This document shows, piece by piece, positions 44,631-54,226 of a stretch of DNA of 64,000 bases. The position numbers were made by a program, and so were the translations under genes. The stretch is from Acidobacteriota bacterium (lineage in GTDB: Bacteria > Acidobacteriota > Terriglobia > Bryobacterales > UBA6623): contig WGMB01000018.1 in assembly GCA_016125275.1 (NCBI GenBank), positions 1-64,000 on the forward strand, given 5' to 3'. Each line of letters starts with the position of its first letter. Within the stretch, counting starts at the first letter, position 1. The notes under the pieces were generated by a model. The model saw only the letters and a program-made list of their open reading frames with translations. It had not been told where the DNA came from and ran no database searches.

Positions 44631-46003
44631 GCGCACCGCGCATCCTGGTCGTCGATGACGAGCCCGGCATCCGGCAGTCTCTCAAGGAGGTCTTGGAGGA
44701 CGAGGGGCTGCACGTCGAGACCGTCGGTACGGGGGAAGCCTGCCTGGAAGCCCTCGAGCAAGCGACGTACTCGCTTGTGCTGCTCGACATCTGGCTGCCC
44801 GGCATCGACGGGCTCGAAACGCTGGAGCGCATTCGGGACTTCGACCCTGCTCGGAGGCCGGTCGTGCTGGTCATCTCCGGCCACGGGAACATCGAGACGG
44901 CCGTTCGCGCCACCAAGCTCGGCGCGCTGGATTTTCTCGAGAAGCCGCTCTCGCTGGATAAGGTGAACTTGGCTGTCCGCAACGCCTTGGATCATCGCCG
45001 GCTGTTGCGCCAGAACGAGGATCTGCGCCGGCGCGTGGAACCTCTCTACCGCATCCTGGGCGACAGCGTCCCGATGAAGGCCGTGCGCCAGCAGCTCGAA
45101 CTGATGGCCCCCACCGACGGCCGCGTGCTCATTTACGGCGAGAGCGGCGTGGGCAAGGAGCTCATCGCGCACGCCATCCACGCCCGCAGCCTGCGGGCCG
45201 ACGAGCCGTTCGTGGAGGTGAACTGCGCGGCCATCCCGGAAGAGCTGATCGAGAGCGAGCTCTTCGGGCATGTGCGGGGCTCGTTCACCGGCGCTCGCGA
45301 GGACAAGGTCGGCAAATTCCAGCAGGCCGACGGCGGCACGCTCTTCCTCGACGAAGTGGGCGACATGAGCCTGAACACCCAGGCCAAGGTGTTGCGCGCC
45401 TTGCAGGAGCAGCGCTTCGAGCCGGTCGGGTCCGGCAAGGCCGTGCAGGTGGACGTGCGCGTGATCGCCGCGACGAACAAGGATTTGGAAGAGGAGATCG
45501 GGCGCGGCAATTTTCGCGAGGATCTCTTCTACCGGCTCAACGTGATCCCGTTCTTTGTGCCGCCGCTGCGGCAGCGGCTGGAGGACATCCCGGTCCTGGC
45601 AAAACACTTCCTCGAAGACTTCTGCCGCGGCTACGGGCGCCGGTCGAAGTCCCTGACGCCCGCCGCCCAGAGAGCTCTGCGGGAGTATCCCTGGCCCGGC
45701 AATGTCCGCGAGCTGCGCAACGTGATGGAGCGGATCGTGATCCTGCATCCGCAGGACGAGATCGACGAGCGTCGCCTGCCGCTGCCCACCGTCCGCCGGC
45801 AGGACCGCCGTAAGGGCGACTCCGACGGCTTCCCGACGCTCGAGGAAGCCCGTAAGGCCTACGAGCGCGACTACGTGCTGCGGACGCTCGACTCGCAGGC
45901 CGGCAACATGACGCGCACGGCCGAGGCGCTGGGGCTGGAGCGCAGCCACCTTTACCGCAAGATGAAGGCTCTGGGGATCGACCCGTCCGGCGTCAAGAAC
46001 TGA
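44627..46003 (+). CDS. ntrX: NtrX-like sigma-54 response regulator
   Basis: A 458-residue regulator: receiver domain (ILVVDDEPGIRQSL, phosphoacceptor Asp in LVLLDIWLPGIDG, Lys in FLEKPL), AAA+ domain with Walker A GESGVGKE and Walker B GGTLFLDEVGDM, and a C-terminal Fis HTH (NMTRTAEALGLERSHLYRKM). The sigma-54-contacting loop reads GSFTGA instead of GAFTGA. It is the cognate partner of NtrY, with coding sequences overlapping by 4 bp. NtrX proteins in alphaproteobacteria lack a functional loop and act as sigma-70 regulators; this copy keeps most of it. Confidence 0.93.
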   Translation: MSAPRILVVDDEPGIRQSLKEVLEDEGLHVETVGTGEACLEALEQATYSLVLLDIWLPGIDGLETLERIRDFDPARRPVVLVISGHGNIETAVRATKLGALDFLEKPLSLDKVNLAVRNALDHRRLLRQNEDLRRRVEPLYRILGDSVPMKAVRQQLELMAPTDGRVLIYGESGVGKELIAHAIHARSLRADEPFVEVNCAAIPEELIESELFGHVRGSFTGAREDKVGKFQQADGGTLFLDEVGDMSLNTQAKVLRALQEQRFEPVGSGKAVQVDVRVIAATNKDLEEEIGRGNFREDLFYRLNVIPFFVPPLRQRLEDIPVLAKHFLEDFCRGYGRRSKSLTPAAQRALREYPWPGNVRELRNVMERIVILHPQDEIDERRLPLPTVRRQDRRKGDSDGFPTLEEARKAYERDYVLRTLDSQAGNMTRTAEALGLERSHLYRKMKALGIDPSGVKN

Positions 46004-46065
46004 CCGGCCGACGGCCTGGCCGACTGTCCCAGCAAACGTTTACATGCTAGACTCTGGGCGGTCTC

Positions 46066-47715
46066 ATGAAGAAGCTGGCCCTGTTGACACTCTTCTGCGG
46101 CGTCTCGCTCGCGGCGGCCGAACGCCCCAACGTGATCGTCTTGCTGTTCGACGATCTGGGCTACTCGGATCTCGGCTGCTACGGCGGTGAGATCCAAACG
46201 CCGAACATCGACAAGCTCGCCCGCAACGGCGTGCGGTTCGAATCGTTCTACAACTCCGCGCGATGCTGCCCAAGCCGCGCCTCGCTGATGACGGGCCTCT
46301 ACCCGCCGCAAGCGGGCATCGCGAGCTTCACCACGCGGCAGCCCAGCCCCAAGGGTCCGGCCTACTTGGGCCGTTTGAACGACCGCTGCGCCACGCTGGG
46401 CGAGACCCTCGGCAGGGCCGGCTACTCCTGCTACTACGTCGGCAAGTGGCACCTGCACAACGAGACGGGGCCGATCGAGCGCGGCTTCGACGAATTCTTC
46501 GGCTTCACCTTCGATCACTCCCACGACCAGTGGGACGCGGCCTACTACGAACGCCTGCCCAAGGGCCGTAAGAAGGAGATCGACCGCCCGCAGGGAGAGT
46601 TCTACGCCACCGACGTGTTCAACGAGTACGCCCTCGAGTTCATCCGCCAGGGGCAGAAAAAGGACAAGCCGTGGTTCCTCTTCCTCGGTCACTCCGCGCC
46701 GCACTTCCCGGTGCAGGCCCCTCCCGAGGACGCCGACAAGTACTTTCAGACCTATCTGAGGGGTTGGGACGTCCTGCGCCAAGAGCGCTTCGAGCGCATG
46801 AAGCAGATCGGTCTGGTGGACGGCGAGCGCTGGACGCTGACCGATCGTTCGATCGTGCCGGTGGACCGCGACGACATTGCCAACGGCTTCTCAGGCCAAC
46901 AGAACCCCGCCTGGGAGACCGTGGACCAGGACCGCCGCATGGACTTGGCGCGGCGCATGGCGCTGTTCGCCGCGATGGTGGAGCATGTGGACCGCGGCGT
47001 CGGCAAGATCGTCGCGCACTTGGAGAAGACCGGCCAGCTCGACAATACGCTGTTTCTGCTGCTCAGTGACAACGGCGCCTGCTACGAGTGGGGGCCCTAC
47101 GGCTTTGACGGCGTGAGCCGCAAGGGCCTGACCACGCTGCACACCGGCCCGCAGTTGCGGCTGATGGGCGGCCCCGGCACACACCACTCCTACGGCAGCG
47201 CTTGGGCCAACCTGGGCAACACGCCGTTTCGCCTGTACAAGCACTTCACGCATGAGGGCGGCGTCGCCTCGCCGTTCATCGCCCACTGGCCCCGGGGAAT
47301 TTCCAAGACCGGCGGGTGGGTGCGGGAGAAGGGCCACATCATCGATGTGATGCCCACGCTGCGGGAGGCCGCAGGGGCGTCGTACCCGACCACGCTGCAC
47401 GGCAACGCGATCCAGCCGGAGGAGGGCGTCAGCCTGCTACCGGCCTTCCGGGGCCGGGAGCTCGCCCAGCGGCAGATCTTCTTCGAGCACCAGGAGGCTC
47501 GCGGGGTGATCGAAGGCGACTGGAAGCTGGTCTGGGGCAAGCGCATGCCCTGGGAGATCGCCTGGGAGCTCTACAATCTCGCCGAAGACCGCAGCGAGAC
47601 CCGGGATGTCTCCAAGGATCATCCCGAGCTCGTGGAGCGGCTGGCTGCGGCTTGGCGCCAATACGCCGACCGCAGCGGGCTGGTCGTCGAAGAGTCGGCG
47701 ACGCCGCGGCCCTAA
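46066..47715 (+). CDS. Exported sulfatase
   Basis: A 549-residue formylglycine-dependent sulfatase with a signal peptide (MKKLALLTLFCGVSLAAA). Cys67 in the CxPSR motif CCPSRASLMTG would be converted to formylglycine. Metal-site residues are visible in VLLFDDLGYSDLGCYGG and LFLLLSDNGACYEWGPYG; GYSCYYVGKWHL is the second sulfatase signature. The substrate is a sulfated carbohydrate or ester, not determined. No formylglycine-generating enzyme is in the window. It stands 62 bp after ntrX and may have its own promoter. Confidence 0.94.
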   Translation: MKKLALLTLFCGVSLAAAERPNVIVLLFDDLGYSDLGCYGGEIQTPNIDKLARNGVRFESFYNSARCCPSRASLMTGLYPPQAGIASFTTRQPSPKGPAYLGRLNDRCATLGETLGRAGYSCYYVGKWHLHNETGPIERGFDEFFGFTFDHSHDQWDAAYYERLPKGRKKEIDRPQGEFYATDVFNEYALEFIRQGQKKDKPWFLFLGHSAPHFPVQAPPEDADKYFQTYLRGWDVLRQERFERMKQIGLVDGERWTLTDRSIVPVDRDDIANGFSGQQNPAWETVDQDRRMDLARRMALFAAMVEHVDRGVGKIVAHLEKTGQLDNTLFLLLSDNGACYEWGPYGFDGVSRKGLTTLHTGPQLRLMGGPGTHHSYGSAWANLGNTPFRLYKHFTHEGGVASPFIAHWPRGISKTGGWVREKGHIIDVMPTLREAAGASYPTTLHGNAIQPEEGVSLLPAFRGRELAQRQIFFEHQEARGVIEGDWKLVWGKRMPWEIAWELYNLAEDRSETRDVSKDHPELVERLAAAWRQYADRSGLVVEESATPRP

Positions 47716-47719
47716 ACGA

Positions 47720-48979
47720 TCAGGACGCCGCCGTCGTCAACGGCGCGCCGTAGGGCAGGTTCGGCGGCACTTCCACCAGCTCGCCCACGGCTTGGAACAG
47801 CCGCTCGAAGTCCCGCGTCAGGTGGCCGATCAAGCAGTCGGTCACGTCGCCCTGCAACTCCGGGTGAACCATCAGCAGCTTGCCGAAGCTGAAGTTGTTG
47901 TCGTAGAAGGCGTACACCAGCCGTCGCATGGCTTCGATCTCGCCGCGAACTTGCCGGCCGTAGGCGTCGAAGCGCGCTCCGGAGACGTCCTGGACGGTCA
48001 GGGCCTCATCGACGGCGTCGGCGGCCAGCACGCCGCTGCGCAGGGCCAGGAAGAGGCCGGAGGAGAAGACCGGGTCGAGAAACCCGAAGGCGTCTCCGGC
48101 CAGCACCAAACCGTCCGCGGCGCAATGCTGCGAGCGGTAGGAGAACTCGCCGGTGATTCGCAGGGGCTCTGTGCGCCGCCCCGGCGCCAGGTGCTCTTCG
48201 ATCCACTGATTGTTGCCGATCTCCCGCGCGAAGATGTCTTCGAGGTCCCGGGTGTCTCGGAACAGATATTCCTTCTCCGCCACCACGCCCACGCTGACGG
48301 TGTTGTGGGGCAGGGGAATGTACCAGAACCAGCCGCGATCGGGCAGCGCGGCGACCGTCGTGGCGCCCTCGTCGAGGCCGGAGTCCCGCAAGGCCCCTTC
48401 GTAGTAGGTCCACAGAGCAATCTTGTTGAGCTGGGGGTCCCGCACGCGCCAGCCGTTGCGCAGCATCGCGAACGAGTCCCGCCCGGTGGCGTCGATGGTA
48501 ATGGGCGCCTGGAACTCCAGCGGCTCGCCGGACTTGGCCAGCGCCTTGACGCCGACCACGCGGCCCTGCTCGTCCTGCAGAAAGTCCACCACCTTGGTCT
48601 CTTCCAGGACCTCCGCGCCCTTCTCGCGGGCGTTGTCGAGCAACATCTGGTCGAACTCGCTGCGCCACACCTGCCAAGTGCAAGCGGCCTCATGCTTGAG
48701 GTGCTCGGAGAAGTAGAACGGCTGCGAAAGGTTGCCCGCCCGGCTTACGAACTGCACGCTGTACTTCTTCACGAAGTGCGAAGCCTTGAGCTTGGGGATC
48801 ATCCCCAGCCGCTCCAGGGAGAAGTAGCAGTAGGGAATCAGCGACTCGCCGATGTGGTAGCGCGGAAACTTCTCACGCTCCAGCACGAGAACGCGGCGGC
48901 CTTTCTCGGCTAGGATCGCGGCGGAGCTGGAGCCGGCGGGGCCGCCTCCGATCACGATGGCGTCGTATGCGTGGCTCAC
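47720..48979 (-). CDS. FAD-dependent oxidoreductase, halogenase-like
   Basis: A 419-residue flavoprotein. The FAD motif is YDAIVIGGGPAGSSSAAILA, and GDAFGFLDPVFSSGLFLALR is the second FAD site. The sequence GWFWYIPLP matches the WxWxIP signature of flavin-dependent halogenases, but related oxidoreductases also carry it. The catalytic lysine of halogenases cannot be assigned. The neighbouring gene on the same strand is a HemN-like radical SAM enzyme, with 13 bp between, so both may work on one product. Alternatively it is a geranylgeranyl-reductase-type enzyme. The start is the ATG ending at 48979. Confidence 0.85.
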   Translation of the reverse strand: MSHAYDAIVIGGGPAGSSSAAILAEKGRRVLVLEREKFPRYHIGESLIPYCYFSLERLGMIPKLKASHFVKKYSVQFVSRAGNLSQPFYFSEHLKHEAACTWQVWRSEFDQMLLDNAREKGAEVLEETKVVDFLQDEQGRVVGVKALAKSGEPLEFQAPITIDATGRDSFAMLRNGWRVRDPQLNKIALWTYYEGALRDSGLDEGATTVAALPDRGWFWYIPLPHNTVSVGVVAEKEYLFRDTRDLEDIFAREIGNNQWIEEHLAPGRRTEPLRITGEFSYRSQHCAADGLVLAGDAFGFLDPVFSSGLFLALRSGVLAADAVDEALTVQDVSGARFDAYGRQVRGEIEAMRRLVYAFYDNNFSFGKLLMVHPELQGDVTDCLIGHLTRDFERLFQAVGELVEVPPNLPYGAPLTTAAS

Positions 48980-48992
48980 GGTGTTTCTCAGT

Positions 48993-50309
48993 CTAGGCGG
49001 CGGCCGCCCGGTGTTCAGGCAGGAAGAAACGGTGCAACAGCTCGTCCACCCGCAGCAGCCCGTCGCGCGTCAGGGCGATCCGGTCCGCATCGGTGTGCAG
49101 CAAGCCTTCGCCTTCGAGCTGCGCCAGTTGGGGCTCGAAGCGCTGCTGGACGTCGGCGTCGTACTTGTTCACGAAGTGCCGCTTGTCCACGCGGCCCTTC
49201 TTCATCTGCAGGATGAACTCGCGCAGCATCCGCTCCTCGGCCGTCGTGCGCAAACCCCTGTAGAGCGGCAGCTCTCCCTCGGCGATGCGCTGCTGGTAGG
49301 TCTCGATGCGGGTCTCGTTCTGGTAGTGCACGCCCTGCATGTGCGAGAACGAAGCCACGCCGAGCCCCAGCATGTCCGCCCCGGACCACAGCAGATCGCG
49401 GTAGAGAAACTGCGCCTTATCGGCGTCGCGGACCGCCGTGTAGCCCGAGGTGATGGTGTAGCCGGCCGTTTCGAGATGCTCGAAGGCCTCGCGGTGCCAG
49501 CGCCGCTTGGTGGTCCAGTGAGCCACCGGGGCGGGTTTGCCGCCGATCCGCATCTCCTTGGAGATCACCGTATTGGGAGGGAGCTCCATCTGGTAGATGG
49601 TCACGCTCTCCGGCGCCATCGCAACGGTCTTCTCTAGGCAGTCCCGCCAGTTCTCGTCGGTCTCGCCGATCATGCCGGAGATGAGGTCGATGTTGATCTG
49701 CGGAAAACCGACCTCGCGCGCCAAGCCGTAAGCCCGGTCGATCTCGGCGGCGCCGTGCGCCCGGCCGTTGACCTCCAGAATCTCCTGGTTGAAGTTCTCG
49801 ACGCCCAGGCTCAGGCGTGTCACGCCGATGTCGCGCAGCACTTCGAGCTTGTGCCGGGTGATGGTGCCGGGCTCGCACTCGAAGGCGACCTCCTCGGCGC
49901 GGTCCCACGGCAGCAGCGCGCGCACTGAATCGGTGAGATGCCGCAACTGTGTGGTCGAAATGTACGACGGCGTGCCGCCCCCAAAATAGATGAACTTGGG
50001 ACGGCGGCCCTGGACGGCGGGCTTGGCGACCAGCAGCCGAAGCTCCTCGATCACCGAATCGAGATAGCCGCCGATCTCGTCCGCCTTCTTGTCCGTGTAG
50101 ACCTTGAAGTAGCAAAACCGACAGCGTTTGCGACAGAAAGGGATGTGGAGGTAGACGCCCAGCGGCGCCTCGTTGGCGGGCGGCCGATCCAGCGCCGCCT
50201 CGGCTTCGCGCACCTGCTCCGCGCTCCAGAAGCTGTAGGGAGGGTAGTTGGAGACGAAATAGCTGCCGATCGAGGTTTGGTCGTTGGATTTGGCGGTGGT
50301 TTCTGGCAT
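48993..50309 (-). CDS. HemN-like radical SAM protein
   Basis: A 438-residue radical SAM enzyme of the coproporphyrinogen-oxidase-like family. The [4Fe-4S] motif Cx3Cx2C is CRKRCRFC, preceded by GVYLHIPFC; the SAM-binding segment is KFIYFGGGTPSYIS and VTRLSLGVENF follows. The C-terminal HemN domain (FVNKYDADVQQRFEPQLAQL) is present. The fourth motif Cys position is followed by YF rather than the NF/SF seen in HemN, so it may belong to the HemW/HutW or class C methylase branch rather than haem synthesis. No haem genes are adjacent. Start is the ATG ending at 50309. Confidence 0.87.
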   Translation of the reverse strand: MPETTAKSNDQTSIGSYFVSNYPPYSFWSAEQVREAEAALDRPPANEAPLGVYLHIPFCRKRCRFCYFKVYTDKKADEIGGYLDSVIEELRLLVAKPAVQGRRPKFIYFGGGTPSYISTTQLRHLTDSVRALLPWDRAEEVAFECEPGTITRHKLEVLRDIGVTRLSLGVENFNQEILEVNGRAHGAAEIDRAYGLAREVGFPQINIDLISGMIGETDENWRDCLEKTVAMAPESVTIYQMELPPNTVISKEMRIGGKPAPVAHWTTKRRWHREAFEHLETAGYTITSGYTAVRDADKAQFLYRDLLWSGADMLGLGVASFSHMQGVHYQNETRIETYQQRIAEGELPLYRGLRTTAEERMLREFILQMKKGRVDKRHFVNKYDADVQQRFEPQLAQLEGEGLLHTDADRIALTRDGLLRVDELLHRFFLPEHRAAAA

Positions 50310-50428
50310 GCGGCTGCGATCTCCGTACTCGCTCCTATTGTAGTGATGACGGCGCGCCAGACCGGAAAGGGGTTACCCTTCGCGAACGGAGCCCCGGGAA
50401 ACGGTTCGCTATGCTGGAGTGCGGAGCG

Positions 50429-52822
50429 ATGAAAGCGCTGATCAGAGCGGGTCTGCTGCTGGCTACGGCGTCAGCGGGGCTGTGGGCCGCGGAGAGCTTC
50501 GAAACCAGTGTGCGGCCCGTGCTTCAGCAGCGCTGCGTGATGTGCCACGGCGAGGCGATCGCCAACGCCGGCGTGCGATTGGACACCCTATCGGGCGACC
50601 TGGCCGGCGACCGCCGGGCGGCCGAGACCTGGCACGACGTGCTGAACGCCCTGAACCGAGGCGAAATGCCTCCCCGCGGGGCTCCCGCGCTCTCCGACGA
50701 CGAGCGGCGCGCCGTGGTGGATTGGGTGACCGAGGAGCTGCGCCGGACTGCCGCCGCCCGCCGCGCCAACGGCGGCGAGGTCGCCCTCCGCCGCCTGAAC
50801 CGCGTGGAGTACCAAAACACCCTGCGCGACCTGCTGGGGCTGGACGTGGACTACGTCCGCAACCTGCCGCCGGATGAGCGCAGCCGCGAAGGGTTCGCCA
50901 ATAACGGCGCGGCCCTGCGGATGTCCGCCCTCCAGCTCGAGTACTACCTGCAGGCCGCCCGCAGCGGCCTGGCGCGGGCGATCGTGGAAGGGCCCGCTCC
51001 GCCGGTCTTCGCCCACCATTCCGAGGAGACCGTCCAGGACAAGGACGCCAACATCCTCTGGTCCAATCGCCTCGGGCGGAACGGCGCCTTCGTGGCGCGG
51101 GTCCCGGAATTCCCCGACGAGGGCGAGTTCGTGCTGCGCATCCGCGCCCGAGCGGAGCTACCGACGCCGGACTCCGCCTATCCCCGCATGGAAGTCACCC
51201 TGGGCTACCGCGCCGACACGCAGACGCCCTCCAAGCGCGTCGCCGTGGTGGACGTGGAGGGTGGAGCGGCCCAGACCTTCGAGTTCCGCGGCCGCATCGA
51301 GGAGTTCCCCCTGCAAAGCCGCACGCAGTCGAAGTACCCGGGGCTCCTCGTCTGGGCGCGCAACGTCTACAGCGACGGCAAGCCCGCGCCGGAAGGCCGC
51401 AAGGTGCAGGAGCAGGCGGACGGCAAGACCGTCACGCATTGGAAGTGGGACGAGGACCCGACGTTCCCGAGCATCGTCGTCGAGTCCTTCGATTTCAAGG
51501 CTCCCGTCTACGTCTCCTGGCCGCCGGAACATCATCGCCGGCTGGTTCCGGCGACGCCGGCCTCGCCGGCCGAGGAAGGCTCGGCGGCTCGAGCGGCCCT
51601 GCGCGGCTTTTTGCCGAGAGCCTACCGGCGCCCCCTGCGCGACGAGGACGTCGCCACGTCTATGCGCTACTTCGAGCTGCTGCGGCCTTCGGCGGGGAGC
51701 TTCGAGCGGACGCTGCGCGATGTCTTCGCGATGGCCTTGGTGTCGCCGGACTTCCTCTACCAGGTGGAGACCCGTCCGAATGACCATAAAGGGCTCAGCG
51801 ACCACGAGCTGGCCTCCCGGTTGTCGTACTTCCTGTGGAGCACGACGCCCGACGACGAGCTGCGGGCGCTGGCCGACGCCGGCCGCCTCCATCAGCCTGA
51901 AGTGCTGCGCGCCGAGACGGTGCGGCTGCTGCGGGACGACCGTTCCCGGGCCTTCGTGGAGCAGTTTTGCGATGGTTGGCTCGACCTGAACGGCGTGGAC
52001 CGCGTGGCGGTCAATCCCACCTACTTCCCGGACTTCGACCCCACACTGAAGGCTGACATGCGGCAGGAAACGCGGAGCCTCTTCGCCGAGGTTCTGCGGA
52101 ACGATCTGAGCGCGTTGACGCTGTTGCGGGCCGACTTCACGATGCTGAACGAGAGCCTGGCGCGGCACTACGGGCTGCGCGGGCCTCGCGGCGGGGCCTT
52201 CGAGCGCGTGGCGCTGGACGGCAAACGGCCCGGCGGCCTGCTCGGCCAGGGCAGCGTGCTGCTGGCCAACTCCACCGGCGAGGACTCTCATCCCATCGAG
52301 CGGGGCGTCTGGGTGCGCCGGGCCTTGCTGGACGATCCGCCGCCTCCTCCGCCGCCGGCCGTGCCGAACTTGGACGCCAGCGAGGATTCGGAGCTGTTGC
52401 CGCTGAAGGTGCAGCTCGAACGGCACCGGGACAGCGCCGCCTGCGCCCAATGCCATCGCTCGATCGACCCTTGGGGCGTGGCCCTGGAGGGGCTGGACGC
52501 CGTGGGTTTGGTGCGCGATACGATCCTGCGTCGGTCCGGAGAGCGCGAGGAACGCCATCCGGTGGACGCCGCCGCCGTGCTGCCCGACGGGACGCACGTG
52601 GACGGCGTGAATGACCTGATCGACTACCTGCACGATCAGCGTCCGAACGACTTTGCGCGGGCTCTGACGGCCAAGCTGCTCAGCTATGCGCTGGGCCGCT
52701 CGCTGGAGCTCGACGACGAACAGGAAGTCGATGCGCTTACTGAGCGGTTCGCGGAAGGCGGCTATCGGCTGCCGCATCTGATTACAATGATCGTGGCCGG
52801 CGACCCTTTCCAGGGGCGCTGA
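50429..52822 (+). CDS. DUF1592 planctomycete-type cytochrome protein
   Basis: A 797-residue exported protein with a signal peptide (MKALIRAGLLLATASAGLWA). It has a cytochrome c haem site CVMCH near residue 36 and a second CAQCH near 672, flanked by DUF1587 (RRLNRVEYQNTLRDLLGLD), DUF1595/DUF1592 (FLPRAYRRPLRDEDVATSMR, SPDFLYQVE, LASRLSYFLWSTTPDDEL), DUF1588 (RLLARADFTMLNE-like, HPIERGVWVRRALL) and DUF1585. Start is the ATG at 50429, preceded by GGAG. The DUF1552 gene begins 13 bp downstream, the standard pair in Planctomycetes and Acidobacteria. Its biochemical role is unknown. Confidence 0.92.
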   Translation: MKALIRAGLLLATASAGLWAAESFETSVRPVLQQRCVMCHGEAIANAGVRLDTLSGDLAGDRRAAETWHDVLNALNRGEMPPRGAPALSDDERRAVVDWVTEELRRTAAARRANGGEVALRRLNRVEYQNTLRDLLGLDVDYVRNLPPDERSREGFANNGAALRMSALQLEYYLQAARSGLARAIVEGPAPPVFAHHSEETVQDKDANILWSNRLGRNGAFVARVPEFPDEGEFVLRIRARAELPTPDSAYPRMEVTLGYRADTQTPSKRVAVVDVEGGAAQTFEFRGRIEEFPLQSRTQSKYPGLLVWARNVYSDGKPAPEGRKVQEQADGKTVTHWKWDEDPTFPSIVVESFDFKAPVYVSWPPEHHRRLVPATPASPAEEGSAARAALRGFLPRAYRRPLRDEDVATSMRYFELLRPSAGSFERTLRDVFAMALVSPDFLYQVETRPNDHKGLSDHELASRLSYFLWSTTPDDELRALADAGRLHQPEVLRAETVRLLRDDRSRAFVEQFCDGWLDLNGVDRVAVNPTYFPDFDPTLKADMRQETRSLFAEVLRNDLSALTLLRADFTMLNESLARHYGLRGPRGGAFERVALDGKRPGGLLGQGSVLLANSTGEDSHPIERGVWVRRALLDDPPPPPPPAVPNLDASEDSELLPLKVQLERHRDSAACAQCHRSIDPWGVALEGLDAVGLVRDTILRRSGEREERHPVDAAAVLPDGTHVDGVNDLIDYLHDQRPNDFARALTAKLLSYALGRSLELDDEQEVDALTERFAEGGYRLPHLITMIVAGDPFQGR

Positions 52823-52835
52823 GGGGAAGAGCGGA

Positions 52836-54164
52836 TTGGCGACCAAATCCTGGAGACTCAACCGACGGACGTTCCTGCGAGGCGCGGGCGTCTCGCTGGC
52901 GTTGCCCTGGATGGAGGCGATGGCCGCCGGCGCCGAGGCGGCGCCCAAGCGGTTCTGCGCCGTCTACTTTCCCTACGGCATCGTGCAGCGCAAGGAGGGG
53001 ACCGAGTTCGCGGAATGGAACTGGTTTCCGGAGGGCGAGGGCCTGGACTTCCGCTTCCGCCGCAGCCACGCCGCGCTGGAGCCCCTGCGCGACGAACTCA
53101 CCATGCTGGGCGGGCTGTCGCACCCCAAGGGCCGCAAGATGGGCGGCCACGACACGGCTGACAATTGGCTGACCGGCGCCGAGCTCAAGGAAGGCCATCT
53201 CGACAACACGATCTCGCTCGATCAGTTGCTCGCCGACCGCTTCGGCGAACAGACGCGCTTCAGCTCGCTGACGCTGTCCACCGACGGCGGCGTCGGCGAA
53301 CCGACGCGCGCGAGCACGCTGTCGTTCAGCAGGACCGGCCAGCCCATCCCGGCGGAGAACAAGCCGCGCTTGGTCTTCGATCGGCTGTTCGGCGTGAATT
53401 CGGACTCGCTGAGCCGCCAGCGGCAGCAGCTCCGGAACTCCGGCAGCATGTTGGACTTGGTCCTCGAGCACTCCCGCTCGCTGCGAGGTCAGCTCGGCCA
53501 AGTGGACCAGCGCAAGCTCGACGAGTACCTGACGGCCGTGCGGCAAATCGAGCTGCGGGTGGAGCGTTCGGAGCGTTGGTTGGACGTGCCGAAGCCGACG
53601 GTGGACGCCTCGGGCTTACACCTGGACGCCGATGATTCGACGCCGCGGGAGCTGATGCAGACGATGTACGATCTGCTGTTCCTGGCCTTCCAGACCGACT
53701 CGACGAGGTACGCGACGTACCAGCTCGGCAACATGAACGGGGCCACGTCCATCGCGGGCAAGTTCCCGCAGTTGCTGGGCATGGCCGACAGCATGCACAC
53801 GTTGGCGCACGACGCCCGCAAGGGCGACGCCGGCGCGGAGCCCCTGGGCCGCTGGACGGGCTTCTTGACCGAGCAACTGGCGTACTTTCTGCGGCGTTTG
53901 CGGGAGACGAACGAGGGCGACGGCTCGTTGCTCGACAACACGATCGTCCTGTTCGGCAGCAGCAACAGCCAAACGCACGTCAACGAAAATTACCCCTTGG
54001 TGCTGGCGGGCGGTCAGGCGGCCGGTTTGCGCCACGGCCGCTATCTGCGCTTTGGCGACGAGGTTCCCTTGGCGAATCTGTTCGTCACGTTGTTGCAGCG
54101 CTGCGGCGCGGAGAGCGAGGGGTTTGCCGACAGCTCCGGCGAGCTTTCCGCCATCTTGGCTTAG
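52836..54164 (+). CDS. DUF1552 Tat-exported protein
   Basis: A 442-residue DUF1552 protein. The N-terminus has a Tat motif, RRTFLRGAG, followed by a hydrophobic core. Family landmarks are YFPYGIVQ, LGGLSHPKGRKMGGHD, RRNG-type acidic stretches and VLFGSSNSQTHVNENYPLVLAGG. It is structurally related to the DUF1501/alkaline-phosphatase superfamily. The start is TTG at 52836, with GAGGGGA upstream. It is paired with the DUF1592 cytochrome gene (13-bp gap), and the two are almost certainly coexpressed. Folding before export is consistent with a cofactor, but none can be identified. Confidence 0.9.
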   Translation: MATKSWRLNRRTFLRGAGVSLALPWMEAMAAGAEAAPKRFCAVYFPYGIVQRKEGTEFAEWNWFPEGEGLDFRFRRSHAALEPLRDELTMLGGLSHPKGRKMGGHDTADNWLTGAELKEGHLDNTISLDQLLADRFGEQTRFSSLTLSTDGGVGEPTRASTLSFSRTGQPIPAENKPRLVFDRLFGVNSDSLSRQRQQLRNSGSMLDLVLEHSRSLRGQLGQVDQRKLDEYLTAVRQIELRVERSERWLDVPKPTVDASGLHLDADDSTPRELMQTMYDLLFLAFQTDSTRYATYQLGNMNGATSIAGKFPQLLGMADSMHTLAHDARKGDAGAEPLGRWTGFLTEQLAYFLRRLRETNEGDGSLLDNTIVLFGSSNSQTHVNENYPLVLAGGQAAGLRHGRYLRFGDEVPLANLFVTLLQRCGAESEGFADSSGELSAILA

Positions 54165-54226
54165 CCGGCGCCATTCATGTCCGTTTTCCGCCGCCGGAGA
54201 CGCCGCGGCGTTGCTACAAAGAGGGC

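Noticed and set aside
51158-52948. Open frame of 596 codons on the minus strand
   Set aside because: It is antisense to the DUF1592 protein with haem motifs.
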